A stretch of 64,000 nt of DNA, taken from NCBI RefSeq assembly GCF_003574625.1, contig NZ_QNUJ01000004.1:124001-188000 (forward strand), written 5' to 3'. The DNA is from Shinella zoogloeoides. Lineage in GTDB: Bacteria; Pseudomonadota; Alphaproteobacteria; Rhizobiales; Rhizobiaceae. Under the pieces are notes generated by a model that saw only the letters and a program-made list of their open reading frames with translations, was not told the origin of the DNA and searched no databases. Each line of letters begins with the position of its first letter. Within the stretch, counting starts at the first letter, position 1. Below are positions 1-8,795 of the stretch, piece after piece. The position numbers were made by a program, and so were the translations under genes.

Positions 1-740
1 CGGAGGACATGGGCGGCATCGAGCATCGGCTCTACGGCCATGTGCCGGCGGGCGAGGCCTATTCCACCGGCGACTGGCTGCGCGAGGCGACGGCCCTTGT
101 CGGCGAATTGCGGGAGCGGGGGAAGCTTCCCGTCTTCGTCGGCGGCACGGGCCTTTATTTCCGCGCGCTGACTGGCGGCCTTTCCGACATGCCAGTGATT
201 TCCGATGACGTGCGCGAGCGCCTGCGCGCCCGGCTTGCGGCGGAAGGGGCCGAGGCGCTGCACAAGGAATTGGCGGAGCGCGACGGGGAAACGGCCCGGC
301 GCCTCATGCCGGGGGACGGGCAGCGCATCCTGCGGGCGCTCGAAGTGCTGGAGACGACCGGCCGGTCGATCGCGCATTTCCAGGCGACGGCGGGGCCGGC
401 GGTGATCGATGCCGCGCGGGCGGAAAAGATCGTCGTTCTGCCGGACCGGGCGGTGCTTGCCGCCCGCATCGACCGGCGCTTCGCCGGAATGCTGAAAACG
501 GGGGCGGTGGAGGAGGTGAAGGTGCTGCTGGCGCTGGAGCTTTCGCCCGCCATGCCGGTGATGAAGGCGATAGGCGTGCCGCAGATCGCGGCCATGCTGG
601 CCGGCGATATGAGCGATGCGCAGGTCATCGAGCGCGGCGCGGCGGCGACACGGCAATATGCCAAGCGCCAGATGACCTGGTTCCGCAACCAGCTCGACGA
701 GAGCTGGCGGCGGATCGATCCGCTGGCCTCTAGCGCCTGA
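1..740 (+). CDS. miaA: tRNA dimethylallyltransferase MiaA, 5'-truncated by window edge
   Basis: Transfers a dimethylallyl group from DMAPP to N6 of A37 in tRNAs reading UNN codons. The frame is open from the first base and the family's P-loop N-terminus lies before the window. What remains includes the YGHVPAGEAYSTGDWL segment, the FVGGTGLYFRALTGGL segment and the C-terminal QYAKRQMTWFRNQ substrate-binding motif, all typical of MiaA. The TGA stop (738-740) overlaps the 3' end of the convergent HerA-like gene by 11 bp. About 55-60 residues are probably missing upstream. Identification is firm; only the start is unseen. Confidence 0.95.
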   Translation, partial: EDMGGIEHRLYGHVPAGEAYSTGDWLREATALVGELRERGKLPVFVGGTGLYFRALTGGLSDMPVISDDVRERLRARLAAEGAEALHKELAERDGETARRLMPGDGQRILRALEVLETTGRSIAHFQATAGPAVIDAARAEKIVVLPDRAVLAARIDRRFAGMLKTGAVEEVKVLLALELSPAMPVMKAIGVPQIAAMLAGDMSDAQVIERGAAATRQYAKRQMTWFRNQLDESWRRIDPLASSA

Positions 741-2784
741 TCAGGCTGCTGAGCGGCTTCTTGAGGAGCTGTTCGCGGATGGAGCCCTCGCGGCGCGGCT
801 CCTGCTGCTCGCCGAAGGCGGGGCGCTGCGGCTGGCGATAGGGATCGGCGGCGGGGCGTTGCGGCTCGGCCAGTTCCCGGCGGATGGCGTCGAACCGCTC
901 CTGCGGCGAGGGCTCGTAGACGCTGCCCGCGCCGGGGAGCATGTCGGGCCGGTATGGCTCGGGCGGTGGCGCGGCGGCCGGGCGGGCGGGCGGCGCGGCC
1001 TGGAGCGTCTCGATATAGTCTTCCTCGTCCTCGTAGGGTGCGTCTTCGTAGCCCGTCGGCAGCGTGGCGCCCTGGCCCTGCGAGGCGAGATAGGCATTCT
1101 GGAAATTGGAGATGTCCGGGCCGGAGACCGCACGCATGCGGGCGACGATCGACCGGAGGTCGACGCTTTGCGGGGTGTCCTCGCTGGTCTTCACGCCGGA
1201 GCTGCCGGCCTTCGGCAGGCGGTTCGATTCCACGCGGGAAAAGCGCATGCGCATCGGCACCGCCACGGCCTCGCCGAAGGCGATGGCCTCGCCGTTGCCG
1301 ATGGAGGAAATGAAGCTCGTCGTCGAGGACGACGAATTGGGGATCGCCGAGCGAATGATCTCCTGGTCGTGCTCGTTGGCAAGACGCATGGCGAAGATCG
1401 TCGAGCACTGGGAAAGGATGGTCGGGTCGAGTTCGCCGGGGCGCTGGGTGATGATGCCGAGCGACACGCCGTATTTGCGGCCTTCCTTGGCGATGCGGGC
1501 GATGGCCTGGCGGGTCGGGGCGAAGCCGAGCCTCGGATCGGCCGGCACGTAGCGGTGCGCTTCCTCGCAGACGACCAGCATGTGCACGCCGCCATTGCTC
1601 CACAGGCCGATCTCGAAGGCCATGCGGCAAAGCACCGAGGCAACGGAGTTGACCACTTCCGACGGGATGCCGGCAAGCTGGAAGGTCGTCACCGGCTTGC
1701 CTTCGCCGGGAATGCGGAAGATGCGGGCGATGGTGTCGAGGATCGTGTCTGTGATCGTGTTCGAGGAGAACATGAAATGGTAGCGCGGGTCGTTGATCGC
1801 CGACATGATCTTGACCTTGAGCGAGCGCAGGTGCGGCTTCTCCGCCCGGCCTTCGAGGCGCCCGATGCGCTCGTCGACGAGTGCCAGCAGGTCGGCGATG
1901 CGGAAGGGCACCGGCGTATCGGCGGTGATCGAGCTCTTCTCGCTGGCGCGGCGCATCACCCCGCTCTCGTTCGAGCCGCGGAAGGCGCGCTTGGCCTCGG
2001 GAATGAGGTCGCGCAGGATATCCATCTCCTCCGGCACCGGCGGGCGGCCGCGGAAGATCACCTCGGCCAGTTCCTCCAGCCGGAACAGCCAGAAGGGCAG
2101 GTCCAGCGTGTCGGTATCGATGACGACGGCGAGGTCGCCGAAGGCGGAGGCGAATTCGTTGTGCGGATCGAGGATCAGGACGCGCAGGCTCGGGTCGGCC
2201 TGGATCGCCTTGTGCAAAAGCAGGGTCACGGAGGTGGACTTGCCGACGCCGGTGGTGCCGACGATGGCGAAGTGCTTCTCCAGCATGGAAGGCACGTGGA
2301 TCGTCGCGTCGAGGCTCTCGTCCTGCGTCAGCTTGCCGATGACGCAGACGTCGTTCTTGCCGGTGTCATAGACCTTGGCAAGGTCGGAGGCGCGGATGCG
2401 GTGCGCGATGGCGCCGAGATAGGGATAGTCGGTGATGCCGGCGGAGAATTCCTCCCGGCCGTCCGCGCTGACATTCACCTCGCCCAGAAGCTCGACCTCG
2501 ATGCGGAAGACCGTGTCGCGGTTGTCGATCCAGTTCTGCTGGTCGGCGGCCATGGAATAGACAAGGGCGACGACGCGGTTGCGGCCGACGGAGATGGAGA
2601 TGAGGCGTCCGACGGACCACAATTCCGTCAGCGCCGTCTCGCCGCCCTCGGCCACGGCGCTGATCGTGGCGCGCGAGCCGTTGCAGGCGACGACGCGGCC
2701 GAGCAGGCGGTTTCCAGGCGCCAGCCCGTCGCGGCGATCCTGCTCGCCCGCCGTCAGAGAGGTCTGGAAATCATTGTTCAGCAC
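730..2784 (-). CDS. HerA/DUF87-type ATP-binding protein
   Basis: A 684-residue P-loop ATPase of the HerA/FtsK-like superfamily. An N-terminal beta-barrel-like region (about residues 20-120) is followed by a Walker A motif GTTGVGKST near residue 175, a strand LILDPHNEF soon after, and a second acidic motif VVCEEAHRYVP near residue 395, then a QRP sensor-like region. The last 120 residues are Pro/Ala/Arg-rich and probably disordered. HerA proteins are DNA translocases that often act with NurA nuclease; no nuclease partner is next door, so the substrate is unknown. GTG start at 2784 is preceded by AAGGAG eight bases upstream. Converges on miaA with an 11-bp overlap. Confidence 0.85.
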   Translation of the reverse strand: MLNNDFQTSLTAGEQDRRDGLAPGNRLLGRVVACNGSRATISAVAEGGETALTELWSVGRLISISVGRNRVVALVYSMAADQQNWIDNRDTVFRIEVELLGEVNVSADGREEFSAGITDYPYLGAIAHRIRASDLAKVYDTGKNDVCVIGKLTQDESLDATIHVPSMLEKHFAIVGTTGVGKSTSVTLLLHKAIQADPSLRVLILDPHNEFASAFGDLAVVIDTDTLDLPFWLFRLEELAEVIFRGRPPVPEEMDILRDLIPEAKRAFRGSNESGVMRRASEKSSITADTPVPFRIADLLALVDERIGRLEGRAEKPHLRSLKVKIMSAINDPRYHFMFSSNTITDTILDTIARIFRIPGEGKPVTTFQLAGIPSEVVNSVASVLCRMAFEIGLWSNGGVHMLVVCEEAHRYVPADPRLGFAPTRQAIARIAKEGRKYGVSLGIITQRPGELDPTILSQCSTIFAMRLANEHDQEIIRSAIPNSSSSTTSFISSIGNGEAIAFGEAVAVPMRMRFSRVESNRLPKAGSSGVKTSEDTPQSVDLRSIVARMRAVSGPDISNFQNAYLASQGQGATLPTGYEDAPYEDEEDYIETLQAAPPARPAAAPPPEPYRPDMLPGAGSVYEPSPQERFDAIRRELAEPQRPAADPYRQPQRPAFGEQQEPRREGSIREQLLKKPLSSLIRR

Positions 2785-2917
2785 GCCCGGCGCTCCTTGC
2801 CACCAACCGCCAGCCTAGCGAATGCCGCTTAATAAGACGTTTCGGGTTGAGGCGGCCGTTTGCGGGTCTTTGCGGCCGGGATGGAGGGCGTGCCGTAGCG
2901 AAACGAACCAAAAGGCG

Positions 2918-2946
2918 TTGACGCGCCTTTGCTTTGTGTCTAACAA
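2918..2946 (+). promoter_or_regulatory. Predicted promoter of the ilv leader and ilvIH operon
   Basis: TTGACG at 2918-2923 and TAACAA at 2941-2946 are separated by 17 bases. Transcription would start about seven bases after the -10, around 2952-2954, which is at or just before the leader peptide ATG (2955). The call is by eye and the -10 match is moderate. Confidence 0.55.
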
Positions 2947-2954
2947 TCCGCCCC

Positions 2955-3014
2955 ATGAAAAATCTGACGGCTATCATTCTTGTGGTGGGAAGGCGCATGG
3001 GCAGGGTGGTGTAA
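2955..3014 (+). CDS. ilvIH leader peptide (attenuation peptide)
   Basis: A 19-codon reading frame, MKNLTAIILVVGRRMGRVV, ends in TAA at 3012-3014. It carries a run of branched-chain codons (Ile-Ile-Leu-Val-Val) and two further Val codons at the end, as expected for a peptide whose ribosome stalls when Ile, Leu or Val tRNA charging falls. It sits directly before competing hairpins and an intrinsic terminator ahead of ilvI. There is no clear Shine-Dalgarno and the predicted transcription start nearly coincides with the ATG, so it may be translated from a leaderless or near-leaderless mRNA. Confidence 0.85.
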   Translation: MKNLTAIILVVGRRMGRVV

Positions 3015-3046
3015 CCACCCGGCGAAAGCACCCATGCGCGGTAAGC
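2993..3046 (+). promoter_or_regulatory. ilvIH attenuator: pause/antiterminator stem
   Basis: GCGCATGGG (2993-3001) is exactly complementary to CCCATGCGC (3031-3039), and GGGTGG (3004-3009) to CCACCC (3015-3020), giving a long nested hairpin that overlaps the 3' half of the leader peptide. A ribosome stalled at the Ile/Leu/Val codons, or one that reaches the stop codon, would disturb this structure differently and so alter formation of the terminator immediately downstream. The order of events is inferred from classical attenuation. Confidence 0.7.
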
Positions 3047-3070
3047 AGGCTCCTCCAGGGGCCTTTTTTT
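3047..3070 (+). terminator. ilvIH attenuator terminator
   Basis: Stem AGGCTCC / GGGGCCT (3047-3053 with 3058-3064, one G-U pair), four-base loop, and a run of seven T residues at 3064-3070. It lies between the leader peptide and ilvI, so it would abort transcription before the structural genes. Confidence 0.85.
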
Positions 3071-3125
3071 ATGCCCAGAAATTCGATAATCACCCGAAAT
3101 GCGAAAAGAGACGGACGGAAATCCG

Positions 3126-4904
3126 ATGAGCGGAACAGAAAACCAGATGACGGGCGCCGAAATTGTCTTGCAGGCCCTGAAAGACAATGGCGTTGAACAT
3201 ATCTTCGGCTATCCGGGCGGCGCCGTCCTGCCGATCTATGACGAGATCTTCCAGCAGGAAGACATCGAGCACATCCTCGTCCGCCACGAGCAGGGCGCCG
3301 GCCACATGGCCGAAGGCTATGCCCGCTCCACCGGCAAGGTCGGCGTCATGCTCGTCACCTCCGGCCCCGGCGCGACCAACGCCGTCACGCCGCTGCAGGA
3401 CGCCCTGATGGATTCCATCCCGCTCGTCTGCCTCACCGGTCAGGTTCCGACCACGCTCATCGGATCGGACGCCTTCCAGGAATGCGACACGGTCGGCATC
3501 ACGCGCCCCTGCACCAAGCACAACTGGCTGGTCAAGGACGTCAACGATCTCGCCCGCATCATCCATGAGGCGTTCCGCGTTGCGCAGTCCGGCCGTCCCG
3601 GTCCCGTCGTCGTCGATATCCCGAAGGACGTCCAGTTCGCGACCGGCACCTATACGCCGCCGTCCGACGCGCCTATCCAGAAGAGCTACCAGCCGAAGGT
3701 TCAGGGCGACGCCAACCAGATCGCGGCCGCCGTCAGCCTGATGAAGTCCGCCCGCCGGCCGATCATCTATTCCGGCGGCGGCGTCGTGAATTCCGGTCCG
3801 GAAGCCTCGCGCCTCTTGCGCGAGCTGGTCGAGATCACCGGCTTCCCGATCACCTCCACGCTGATGGGCCTCGGCGCCTATCCGGCCTCCGGCAAGAACT
3901 GGCTGGGCATGCTGGGCATGCACGGCTCCTACGAGGCGAACATGGCGATGCACGATTGCGACGTCATGGTCTGCATCGGCGCGCGCTTCGACGACCGCAT
4001 CACCGGCCGCCTCAACGCCTTCTCGCCGAATTCGAAGAAGATCCACATCGACATCGACCCGTCCTCGTTCAACAAGAACGTCCGCGTCGATGTTCCGATC
4101 CTGGGCGATGTCGGCAACGTCCTCGAGGACATGGTCCGCCAGTGGCGGGCGAGCGCGAAGGACTACGACAAGGCGGTCCAGGCCGACTGGTGGACGTCGA
4201 TTGCCAAGTGGCGGGCGCGCAATTCCTTCGCCTATACGCCGAGCCCCGACGTCATCATGCCGCAATATGCGATCCAGCGGCTCTACGAGCTGACCAAGGA
4301 CCGCGACACCTACATCACGACGGAAGTCGGCCAGCACCAGATGTGGGCGGCGCAGTTCTATGGCTTCGAGCAGCCGAACCGCTGGATGACCTCGGGCGGC
4401 CTCGGCACGATGGGCTACGGCTTCCCGGCGGCAATCGGCGTGCAGGTCGCGCATCGCGACAGCCTCGTCATCGACATTGCCGGCGACGCCTCGATCCAGA
4501 TGTGCATCCAGGAAATGAGCTGCGCCGTGCAGTATAACCTGCCGGTCAAGATCTTCATCCTGAACAACCAGTATATGGGCATGGTGCGCCAGTGGCAGCA
4601 GCTGCTGCACGGCAATCGCCTGTCGAATTCCTACACGGAAGCCATGCCCGATTTCGTCAAGCTGGCGGAGGCCTATGGCGGCGTCGGCATCGCCTGCGAC
4701 AAGCCGGCCGATCTCGATGCGGCCATCCAGGAGATGATCGACGTCAAGCGCCCGGTCATCTTCGACTGCCGCGTGGCGAATCTCGCGAACTGCTTCCCGA
4801 TGATCCCCTCGGGCAAGGCGCATAACGAAATGCTGCTGCCCGACGAGGCCACGGACGAAGCGGTCGCCAATGCGATCGACGCCAAGGGCCGCCAGCTCGT
4901 TTGA
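3126..4904 (+). CDS. ilvI: Acetolactate synthase large (catalytic) subunit
   Basis: ThDP-dependent enzyme that condenses two pyruvates, or pyruvate with 2-ketobutyrate, at the first common step of valine, leucine and isoleucine synthesis. The 592-residue protein shows the N-terminal ThDP PYR domain (GYPGGAVLPIYD, catalytic Glu in VRHEQGAGHMAEGYAR), a central FAD-binding-like domain and the C-terminal PP domain with GDASIQM...NN ThDP/Mg motif. I prefer ATG 3126 (MSGTEN) because GGA-rich sequence lies just upstream; an in-frame ATG at 3099 has no ribosome site. Seventeen bases separate it from ilvH. Transcription is controlled by the leader/attenuator before it. Confidence 0.97.
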   Translation: MSGTENQMTGAEIVLQALKDNGVEHIFGYPGGAVLPIYDEIFQQEDIEHILVRHEQGAGHMAEGYARSTGKVGVMLVTSGPGATNAVTPLQDALMDSIPLVCLTGQVPTTLIGSDAFQECDTVGITRPCTKHNWLVKDVNDLARIIHEAFRVAQSGRPGPVVVDIPKDVQFATGTYTPPSDAPIQKSYQPKVQGDANQIAAAVSLMKSARRPIIYSGGGVVNSGPEASRLLRELVEITGFPITSTLMGLGAYPASGKNWLGMLGMHGSYEANMAMHDCDVMVCIGARFDDRITGRLNAFSPNSKKIHIDIDPSSFNKNVRVDVPILGDVGNVLEDMVRQWRASAKDYDKAVQADWWTSIAKWRARNSFAYTPSPDVIMPQYAIQRLYELTKDRDTYITTEVGQHQMWAAQFYGFEQPNRWMTSGGLGTMGYGFPAAIGVQVAHRDSLVIDIAGDASIQMCIQEMSCAVQYNLPVKIFILNNQYMGMVRQWQQLLHGNRLSNSYTEAMPDFVKLAEAYGGVGIACDKPADLDAAIQEMIDVKRPVIFDCRVANLANCFPMIPSGKAHNEMLLPDEATDEAVANAIDAKGRQLV

Positions 4905-4921
4905 TATAAGGTAGAGAACCC

Positions 4922-5494
4922 ATGAACGCACACCTTCAGCCCACGGGCTCCGCCTATTTCATCGCCAAGGAAACGCAGGTCGCCGAGAGCCATACGCTCT
5001 CGGTGCTCGTCGACAACGAGCCGGGCGTCCTTGCCCGCGTCATCGGCCTGTTCTCCGGCCGCGGCTACAACATCGAGAGCCTGACGGTTTCCGAGACCGA
5101 GCATGAGGCGCATCTTTCGCGCATCACCATCGTCACGCGCGGCACGCCGGGCGTGCTGGAGCAGATCAAGTCGCAGCTCGAGCGCATCGTGCCGGTCCAT
5201 CGCGTGGTCGACCTTACCGTCCGCGCCAAGGTGCTCGGCCAGGAGCGTCCCATCGAGCGCGAAGTGGCGCTGGTGAAGGTCGTCGGTTCCGGCGAGATGC
5301 GTCAGGAGACGCTGCGCCTCGCAGACGCCTTCCATGCCAAGGTCGTCGATGCGACCACCGAGCATTTCATCCTGGAGATCACCGGCAAGTCCTCCAAGAT
5401 CGACCAGTTCGTGGCGATCATGAAGCCGCTTGGCCTCGTGGAAGTCTGCCGCACCGGCATCGCCGCGATGAACCGCGGCCCGCAGGGAATGTGA
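4922..5494 (+). CDS. ilvH: Acetolactate synthase small (regulatory) subunit
   Basis: The 190-residue regulatory subunit binds IlvI and confers valine feedback inhibition. An ACT domain (HTLSVLVDNEPGVLARVIGLF) sits at about residues 22-95 and the family C-terminal domain follows (RTGIAAMNRG at the end). A short 20-residue extension precedes the ACT domain. It is the second gene of the ilvIH operon and ends 37 bp before a strong terminator. It could equally be named ilvN. Confidence 0.96.
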   Translation: MNAHLQPTGSAYFIAKETQVAESHTLSVLVDNEPGVLARVIGLFSGRGYNIESLTVSETEHEAHLSRITIVTRGTPGVLEQIKSQLERIVPVHRVVDLTVRAKVLGQERPIEREVALVKVVGSGEMRQETLRLADAFHAKVVDATTEHFILEITGKSSKIDQFVAIMKPLGLVEVCRTGIAAMNRGPQGM

Positions 5495-5530
5495 GCTGTC
5501 GAAACACGGCAAAATTGACTGAAAAAATGA

Positions 5531-5566
5531 AGGGCTTTCCGTCTTGGCGGAAAGCCCTTTTCGTTT
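5531..5566. terminator. Bidirectional intrinsic terminator between ilvH and the aldo/keto reductase
   Basis: Perfect 10-bp stem GGGCTTTCCG (5532-5541) / CGGAAAGCCC (5548-5557) with a six-base loop, flanked by TTTTCGTTT on the + side and an A-rich run on the other. It can stop both ilvIH and the convergent gene. Confidence 0.9.
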
Positions 5567-6411
5567 CAGATCATCTCCAGCGGCTGCTTGCGCGTCGGGG
5601 GCGGGAAGGCTTCGTCGAGGAGGCGGAGATCTTCCGAGGTCAGGCGGATCTCGGAGGCCTTGAAATTCTCGCGCACCCGGTCCGGCGAGCCGGACTTCGG
5701 GATGGCGATGACATTCGCCCGCGTCAGCAGGAAGGCGAGGGCGACCTGGGCGCTCGTCGCTTTGTGGATGCGGCCGATCTCCTCCAGCGCCGGGTGGCCG
5801 ATGAGCCGGCCCTCGTCGAGCGGCGAATAGGCCATGAGCGGGATGCCCTGAACCTGGCTCCAGCGCAGGAGATCGTATTCGATGCCGCGGCGGGCGAGAT
5901 TGTAGAGGATCTGGTTGGCGGCGGGCCGGGCCGGCTCAGCGACGCCGAGCAGTTCCCTCATGTCCGGCTCGTCGAAATTGGAAACGCCCCAGGCGCCGAT
6001 CTTGCCCGCGGCCTTCAGCCCCTCGAAGGCCTCGACCGTCTCCGCCAGCGGATGGCGGCCGCGCCAGTGAAGGAGATAAAGGTCGATATGGTCGGTGCCG
6101 AGCCGCCTGAGGCTCGCCTCGCAGGCCGCGACCGTGCCGGCGCGGCTGGCATTGTAGGGCAGCACCTTGCTGACGAGGAAGACCTCGTCGCGCCGGCCGC
6201 CGATCGCGTCGCCGACCACCTCTTCGGCCCCGCCGTCGGCATACATTTCCGCCGTGTCGATCACCGTCATGCCGAGGTCGAGCCCGGCCCGGAGGCTTGC
6301 TGCCTCCTCGGCGCGAGAGGCTTCGCCTTCCCCCATGTGCCAGGTGCCGAGGCCGAGCGCCGGCACCTGCCGACCGCCGGGGAGGGTAACTGCCGGTAGT
6401 TCCGCTTTCAT
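5566..6411 (-). CDS. Aldo/keto reductase family oxidoreductase
   Basis: A 281-residue NADPH-dependent carbonyl reductase of the (beta/alpha)8 AKR superfamily. Visible family marks are [10 protein letters not shown], the catalytic DTAEMY segment (Asp and Tyr of the tetrad), the LVSKV Lys, LYLLHWRG with the His, and IPKSG near the NADPH-binding end. Start 6411 (MKAELPAV) is chosen over upstream ATGs because GGAGCG lies at a suitable distance and family alignment begins here. It is divergent from the LysE gene and converges with ilvH over a shared terminator. The natural substrate is unknown. Confidence 0.88.
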   Translation of the reverse strand: MKAELPAVTLPGGRQVPALGLGTWHMGEGEASRAEEAASLRAGLDLGMTVIDTAEMYADGGAEEVVGDAIGGRRDEVFLVSKVLPYNASRAGTVAACEASLRRLGTDHIDLYLLHWRGRHPLAETVEAFEGLKAAGKIGAWGVSNFDEPDMRELLGVAEPARPAANQILYNLARRGIEYDLLRWSQVQGIPLMAYSPLDEGRLIGHPALEEIGRIHKATSAQVALAFLLTRANVIAIPKSGSPDRVRENFKASEIRLTSEDLRLLDEAFPPPTRKQPLEMI

Positions 6412-6531
6412 CTTGCGCTCCGCGAACAATGGGCCGCCAGCCGGAATTGTCTCAATGACAAGAATTGGCTGGCCGTCACCAAGAGATGGACTATCAATCG
6501 GAAAAAACAATCCGGATCACAAGAGTCTGCC

Positions 6532-7125
6532 ATGCAGATCGAAATCTTTCTGGCGCTGCTCGTCTTCGCCTTCACGACCTCCATCACCCCCGGTCCAAAC
6601 AACATGATGCTCTTCGCCTCGGGCGTGAACTTCGGTTTCGTCCGGACGATCCCGCATATGTGCGGCATCGGCGTCGGGTTCCTCGTGCTGCTGCTGGCCG
6701 TCGGCTTCGGCCTCGGCGCGCTGCTGGAGACGGTGCCGCTCGTCTATACGGTGCTGAAATTCGCTGGCGGGGCCTATCTCGTCTGGATCGCCTGGAAGAT
6801 CGGCACCTCGCGCAGCCTCGGCGAGAGCGCGGGCGCGACCCGGCCGATGAGCTTCCTCGAGGCCGCCGCCTTCCAGTGGGTCAATCCCAAGGCCTGGGTC
6901 ATGGCCGTCTCCGCCATGGCGACCTATACGAATGCCGCGAACTACACGATGAGCGTGCTCGTGGTCGGCCTTGCCTTCGCCATCGTCAATTTCCCGAGCG
7001 TTTCCACCTGGGCCGGCTTCGGCTCGGCGCTGCGCCAGTGGCTGTCCGATCCCGTGCGGCTGAAATGGTTCAATATCACCATGGCGCTCCTGCTTGTCGC
7101 AAGCCTCTGGCCGATGCTGCGCTGA
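6532..7125 (+). CDS. LysE/RhtB-family amino-acid exporter
   Basis: A 197-residue inner-membrane protein with about six hydrophobic segments. It carries the family's early signature TSITPGPNNMML and the later FQWVNPKAW motif, both characteristic of LysE/RhtB efflux proteins. Members export amino acids or homoserine lactone-like compounds; the substrate here cannot be read from sequence. It is 120 bp from and divergent to the aldo/keto reductase. No LysG-like regulator is adjacent. Confidence 0.88.
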   Translation: MQIEIFLALLVFAFTTSITPGPNNMMLFASGVNFGFVRTIPHMCGIGVGFLVLLLAVGFGLGALLETVPLVYTVLKFAGGAYLVWIAWKIGTSRSLGESAGATRPMSFLEAAAFQWVNPKAWVMAVSAMATYTNAANYTMSVLVVGLAFAIVNFPSVSTWAGFGSALRQWLSDPVRLKWFNITMALLLVASLWPMLR

Positions 7126-7160
7126 CAGCATAAGGTCGGGGCAAAGCCGGAGGGACTGCC

Positions 7161-7793
7161 GTGTCGCACGATCACGATCACGACGACCATCACCATCACG
7201 ACAACCATTTCTCGCCGATGGAAGCGCGCGTGCGCGCGCTGGAGACCATCCTGACGCAAAAGGGGCTGATCGATCCCGGGGCCATCGACGTCATCGTCGA
7301 GACCTATGAGACGAAGATCGGCCCGCGCAACGGCGCGCGTGTCGTCGCCAGGGCCTGGGCGGAGCCGGACTTTGCCGACTGGTTGAAACGCGACGCCACG
7401 GCGGCCATCGCCAGCCTCGGCTATACCGGCCGGCAGGGCGAGCATATGCGGGCGGTGTTCAACGATGCCGGGACGCACAATCTCGTCGTCTGCACGCTCT
7501 GCTCCTGCTATCCGTGGTCCGTGCTCGGCCTGCCGCCCGTCTGGTACAAGGCGCCGGCCTACCGGTCGCGCGCGGTCATGGACCCGCGCGGCGTGCTGGA
7601 GGAATTCGGCGTGACGCTGCCGGCTGACAGGAAAATCCGCGTCTGGGATTCGACCGCGGAGCTGCGCTACCTCGTCGTGCCCGAGCGGCCGGCCGGCACG
7701 GAAGGGCTCGACCAGGAGGCGCTGGCCGATCTCGTCACGCGCGATTCGATGATCGGTACGGGGCTGGCGCTGCCGCCGGAGGCGCGGCCATGA
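7161..7793 (+). CDS. nthA: Nitrile hydratase alpha subunit, cobalt type
   Basis: Hydrates nitriles to amides as an alpha/beta heterodimer. The metal-claw motif C111-T-L-C-S-C116 is present in [11 protein letters not shown]; Thr in the second position is typical of non-corrin cobalt enzymes, Ser of iron enzymes. The first 16 residues are a striking His/Asp-rich stretch ([14 protein letters not shown]) that could hold or deliver metal. GTG start at 7161 follows GGAGG. It overlaps nthB by four bases, so the two are translationally coupled. No amidase to use the amide product is in the window. Confidence 0.95.
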   Translation: MSHDHDHDDHHHHDNHFSPMEARVRALETILTQKGLIDPGAIDVIVETYETKIGPRNGARVVARAWAEPDFADWLKRDATAAIASLGYTGRQGEHMRAVFNDAGTHNLVVCTLCSCYPWSVLGLPPVWYKAPAYRSRAVMDPRGVLEEFGVTLPADRKIRVWDSTAELRYLVVPERPAGTEGLDQEALADLVTRDSMIGTGLALPPEARP

Positions 7794-8449
7794 ACGGGCC
7801 GCACGATCTCGGCGGCCTGCACGGTTTCGGCCCCGTCGCGCCGGAGCCGGGCGAGCCCTATTTCCATGCCGAATGGGAAACGCGGGCGCTCGGCGTGACG
7901 CTCTCCTGCGGCGCCTTCGGCGCCTGGAGCATCGACGAGAGCCGCCATGCGCGGGAAAGCATTCCGCCGGCCACCTACCTTTCGGCGAGCTATTACGAGA
8001 TCTGGATCCGTGCGCTGGAAACGCTCCTTGAGCGGCACGGTTTCGTCAGCACCGCCGAGCTTGCCGAAGGGCGAATGCTGGAGAAGGGGGCGGAGCCGAA
8101 GCGCGTTCTCAAGGCGGAGATGGTGCCGGCGGTGCTTGCGAGGGGCGGGCCCTGCGACCGCCCGCTCGACACCGCGCCGCGCTTTGCCGCCGGCGCGCGC
8201 GTGCGCACCCGCAACCTCAATCCACCGACGCATACCCGCCTGCCGCGCTACGCCCGCGACAAGGTGGGCGTGGTGGAGGCCGTGCAGGGCTCCTTCGTCT
8301 TCCCGGACGACAGCGCCCACGGCAGGGGCGAGAACCCGCAATGGGTCTATACCGTCGTCTTCGATGGCGCGGAAATCTGGGGCGAGGGGGCGGAGCCCGG
8401 CCTGACGGTCTCGATCGATGCCTGGGAGAGCTATCTTGAGCCAGTGTGA
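7790..8449 (+). CDS. nthB: Nitrile hydratase beta subunit
   Basis: The 219-residue partner of NthA. The N-terminus [14 protein letters not shown] and the segment [11 protein letters not shown] are typical of the beta subunit, and the C-terminal half ([24 protein letters not shown] onward, an SH3-like barrel) closes the active site. It overlaps nthA by 4 bp and the following accessory gene starts inside its last codons, giving a compact three-gene operon. Confidence 0.95.
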   Translation: MNGPHDLGGLHGFGPVAPEPGEPYFHAEWETRALGVTLSCGAFGAWSIDESRHARESIPPATYLSASYYEIWIRALETLLERHGFVSTAELAEGRMLEKGAEPKRVLKAEMVPAVLARGGPCDRPLDTAPRFAAGARVRTRNLNPPTHTRLPRYARDKVGVVEAVQGSFVFPDDSAHGRGENPQWVYTVVFDGAEIWGEGAEPGLTVSIDAWESYLEPV

Positions 8450-8795
8450 GACGCCGATCGATTCGCCCGGCCTGCCGCGCTCCGCCGAGGGCGATCCGGT
8501 TTTTGCCGAGCCGTGGCAGGCGCAAGCCTTTGCGATGACCGTCCGCCTGCACGAGCAGGGTGTCTTCACTTGGGCGGAATGGGCGGAGGCCCTTTCGCGC
8601 GAGGTGCACCGCCCGGGCCGCGCCGCCGATGGTGCGGATTACTTCGACTGCTGGGTGGCGGCGCTGTCCGTGCTGCTTTCCGAGCGGGGCGTTGCGAGCG
8701 AGGGGGAACAGGCCGCGCTTTCGGATCGCTGGGCCCGCGCGGCCGAGGCGACGCCGCACGGCAAGCCCATCCTGCTCGAAAACGCGCCCGGATAG
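8436..8795 (+). CDS. Nitrile hydratase accessory/activator protein
   Basis: A 119-residue protein related to the N-terminal half of nitrile hydratase beta subunits, the class of small activators (P14K/NhlE-like) needed for cobalt loading of the alpha subunit. Shared features include PVFAEPWQAQAFAMTVRLHE and DYFDCWVAALSVLL. TTG at 8436 is preferred because GGGAGAG lies seven bases upstream; an in-frame ATG at 8418 is the alternative but lacks a ribosome site. It overlaps nthB by 14 bp. Its TAG stop (8793-8795) is the first three bases of a palindromic repeat. Confidence 0.85.
   Translation: MSQCETPIDSPGLPRSAEGDPVFAEPWQAQAFAMTVRLHEQGVFTWAEWAEALSREVHRPGRAADGADYFDCWVAALSVLLSERGVASEGEQAALSDRWARAAEATPHGKPILLENAPG

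Noticed and set aside
859-2832. Long open frame on the + strand opposite the HerA-like gene
   Set aside because: Its translation is Arg/Ala/Gly-rich without motifs, a typical shadow of a GC-rich gene; the minus-strand frame has clear Walker motifs.
3090-4931. 613-codon frame on the minus strand across ilvI
   Set aside because: Shadow of ilvI; His/Asp/Arg-rich composition with no recognisable domain.
7161-7205. CAC/GAC-rich run as a possible short tandem repeat
   Set aside because: It encodes the His-rich start of nitrile hydratase alpha and is not a regular repeat array.
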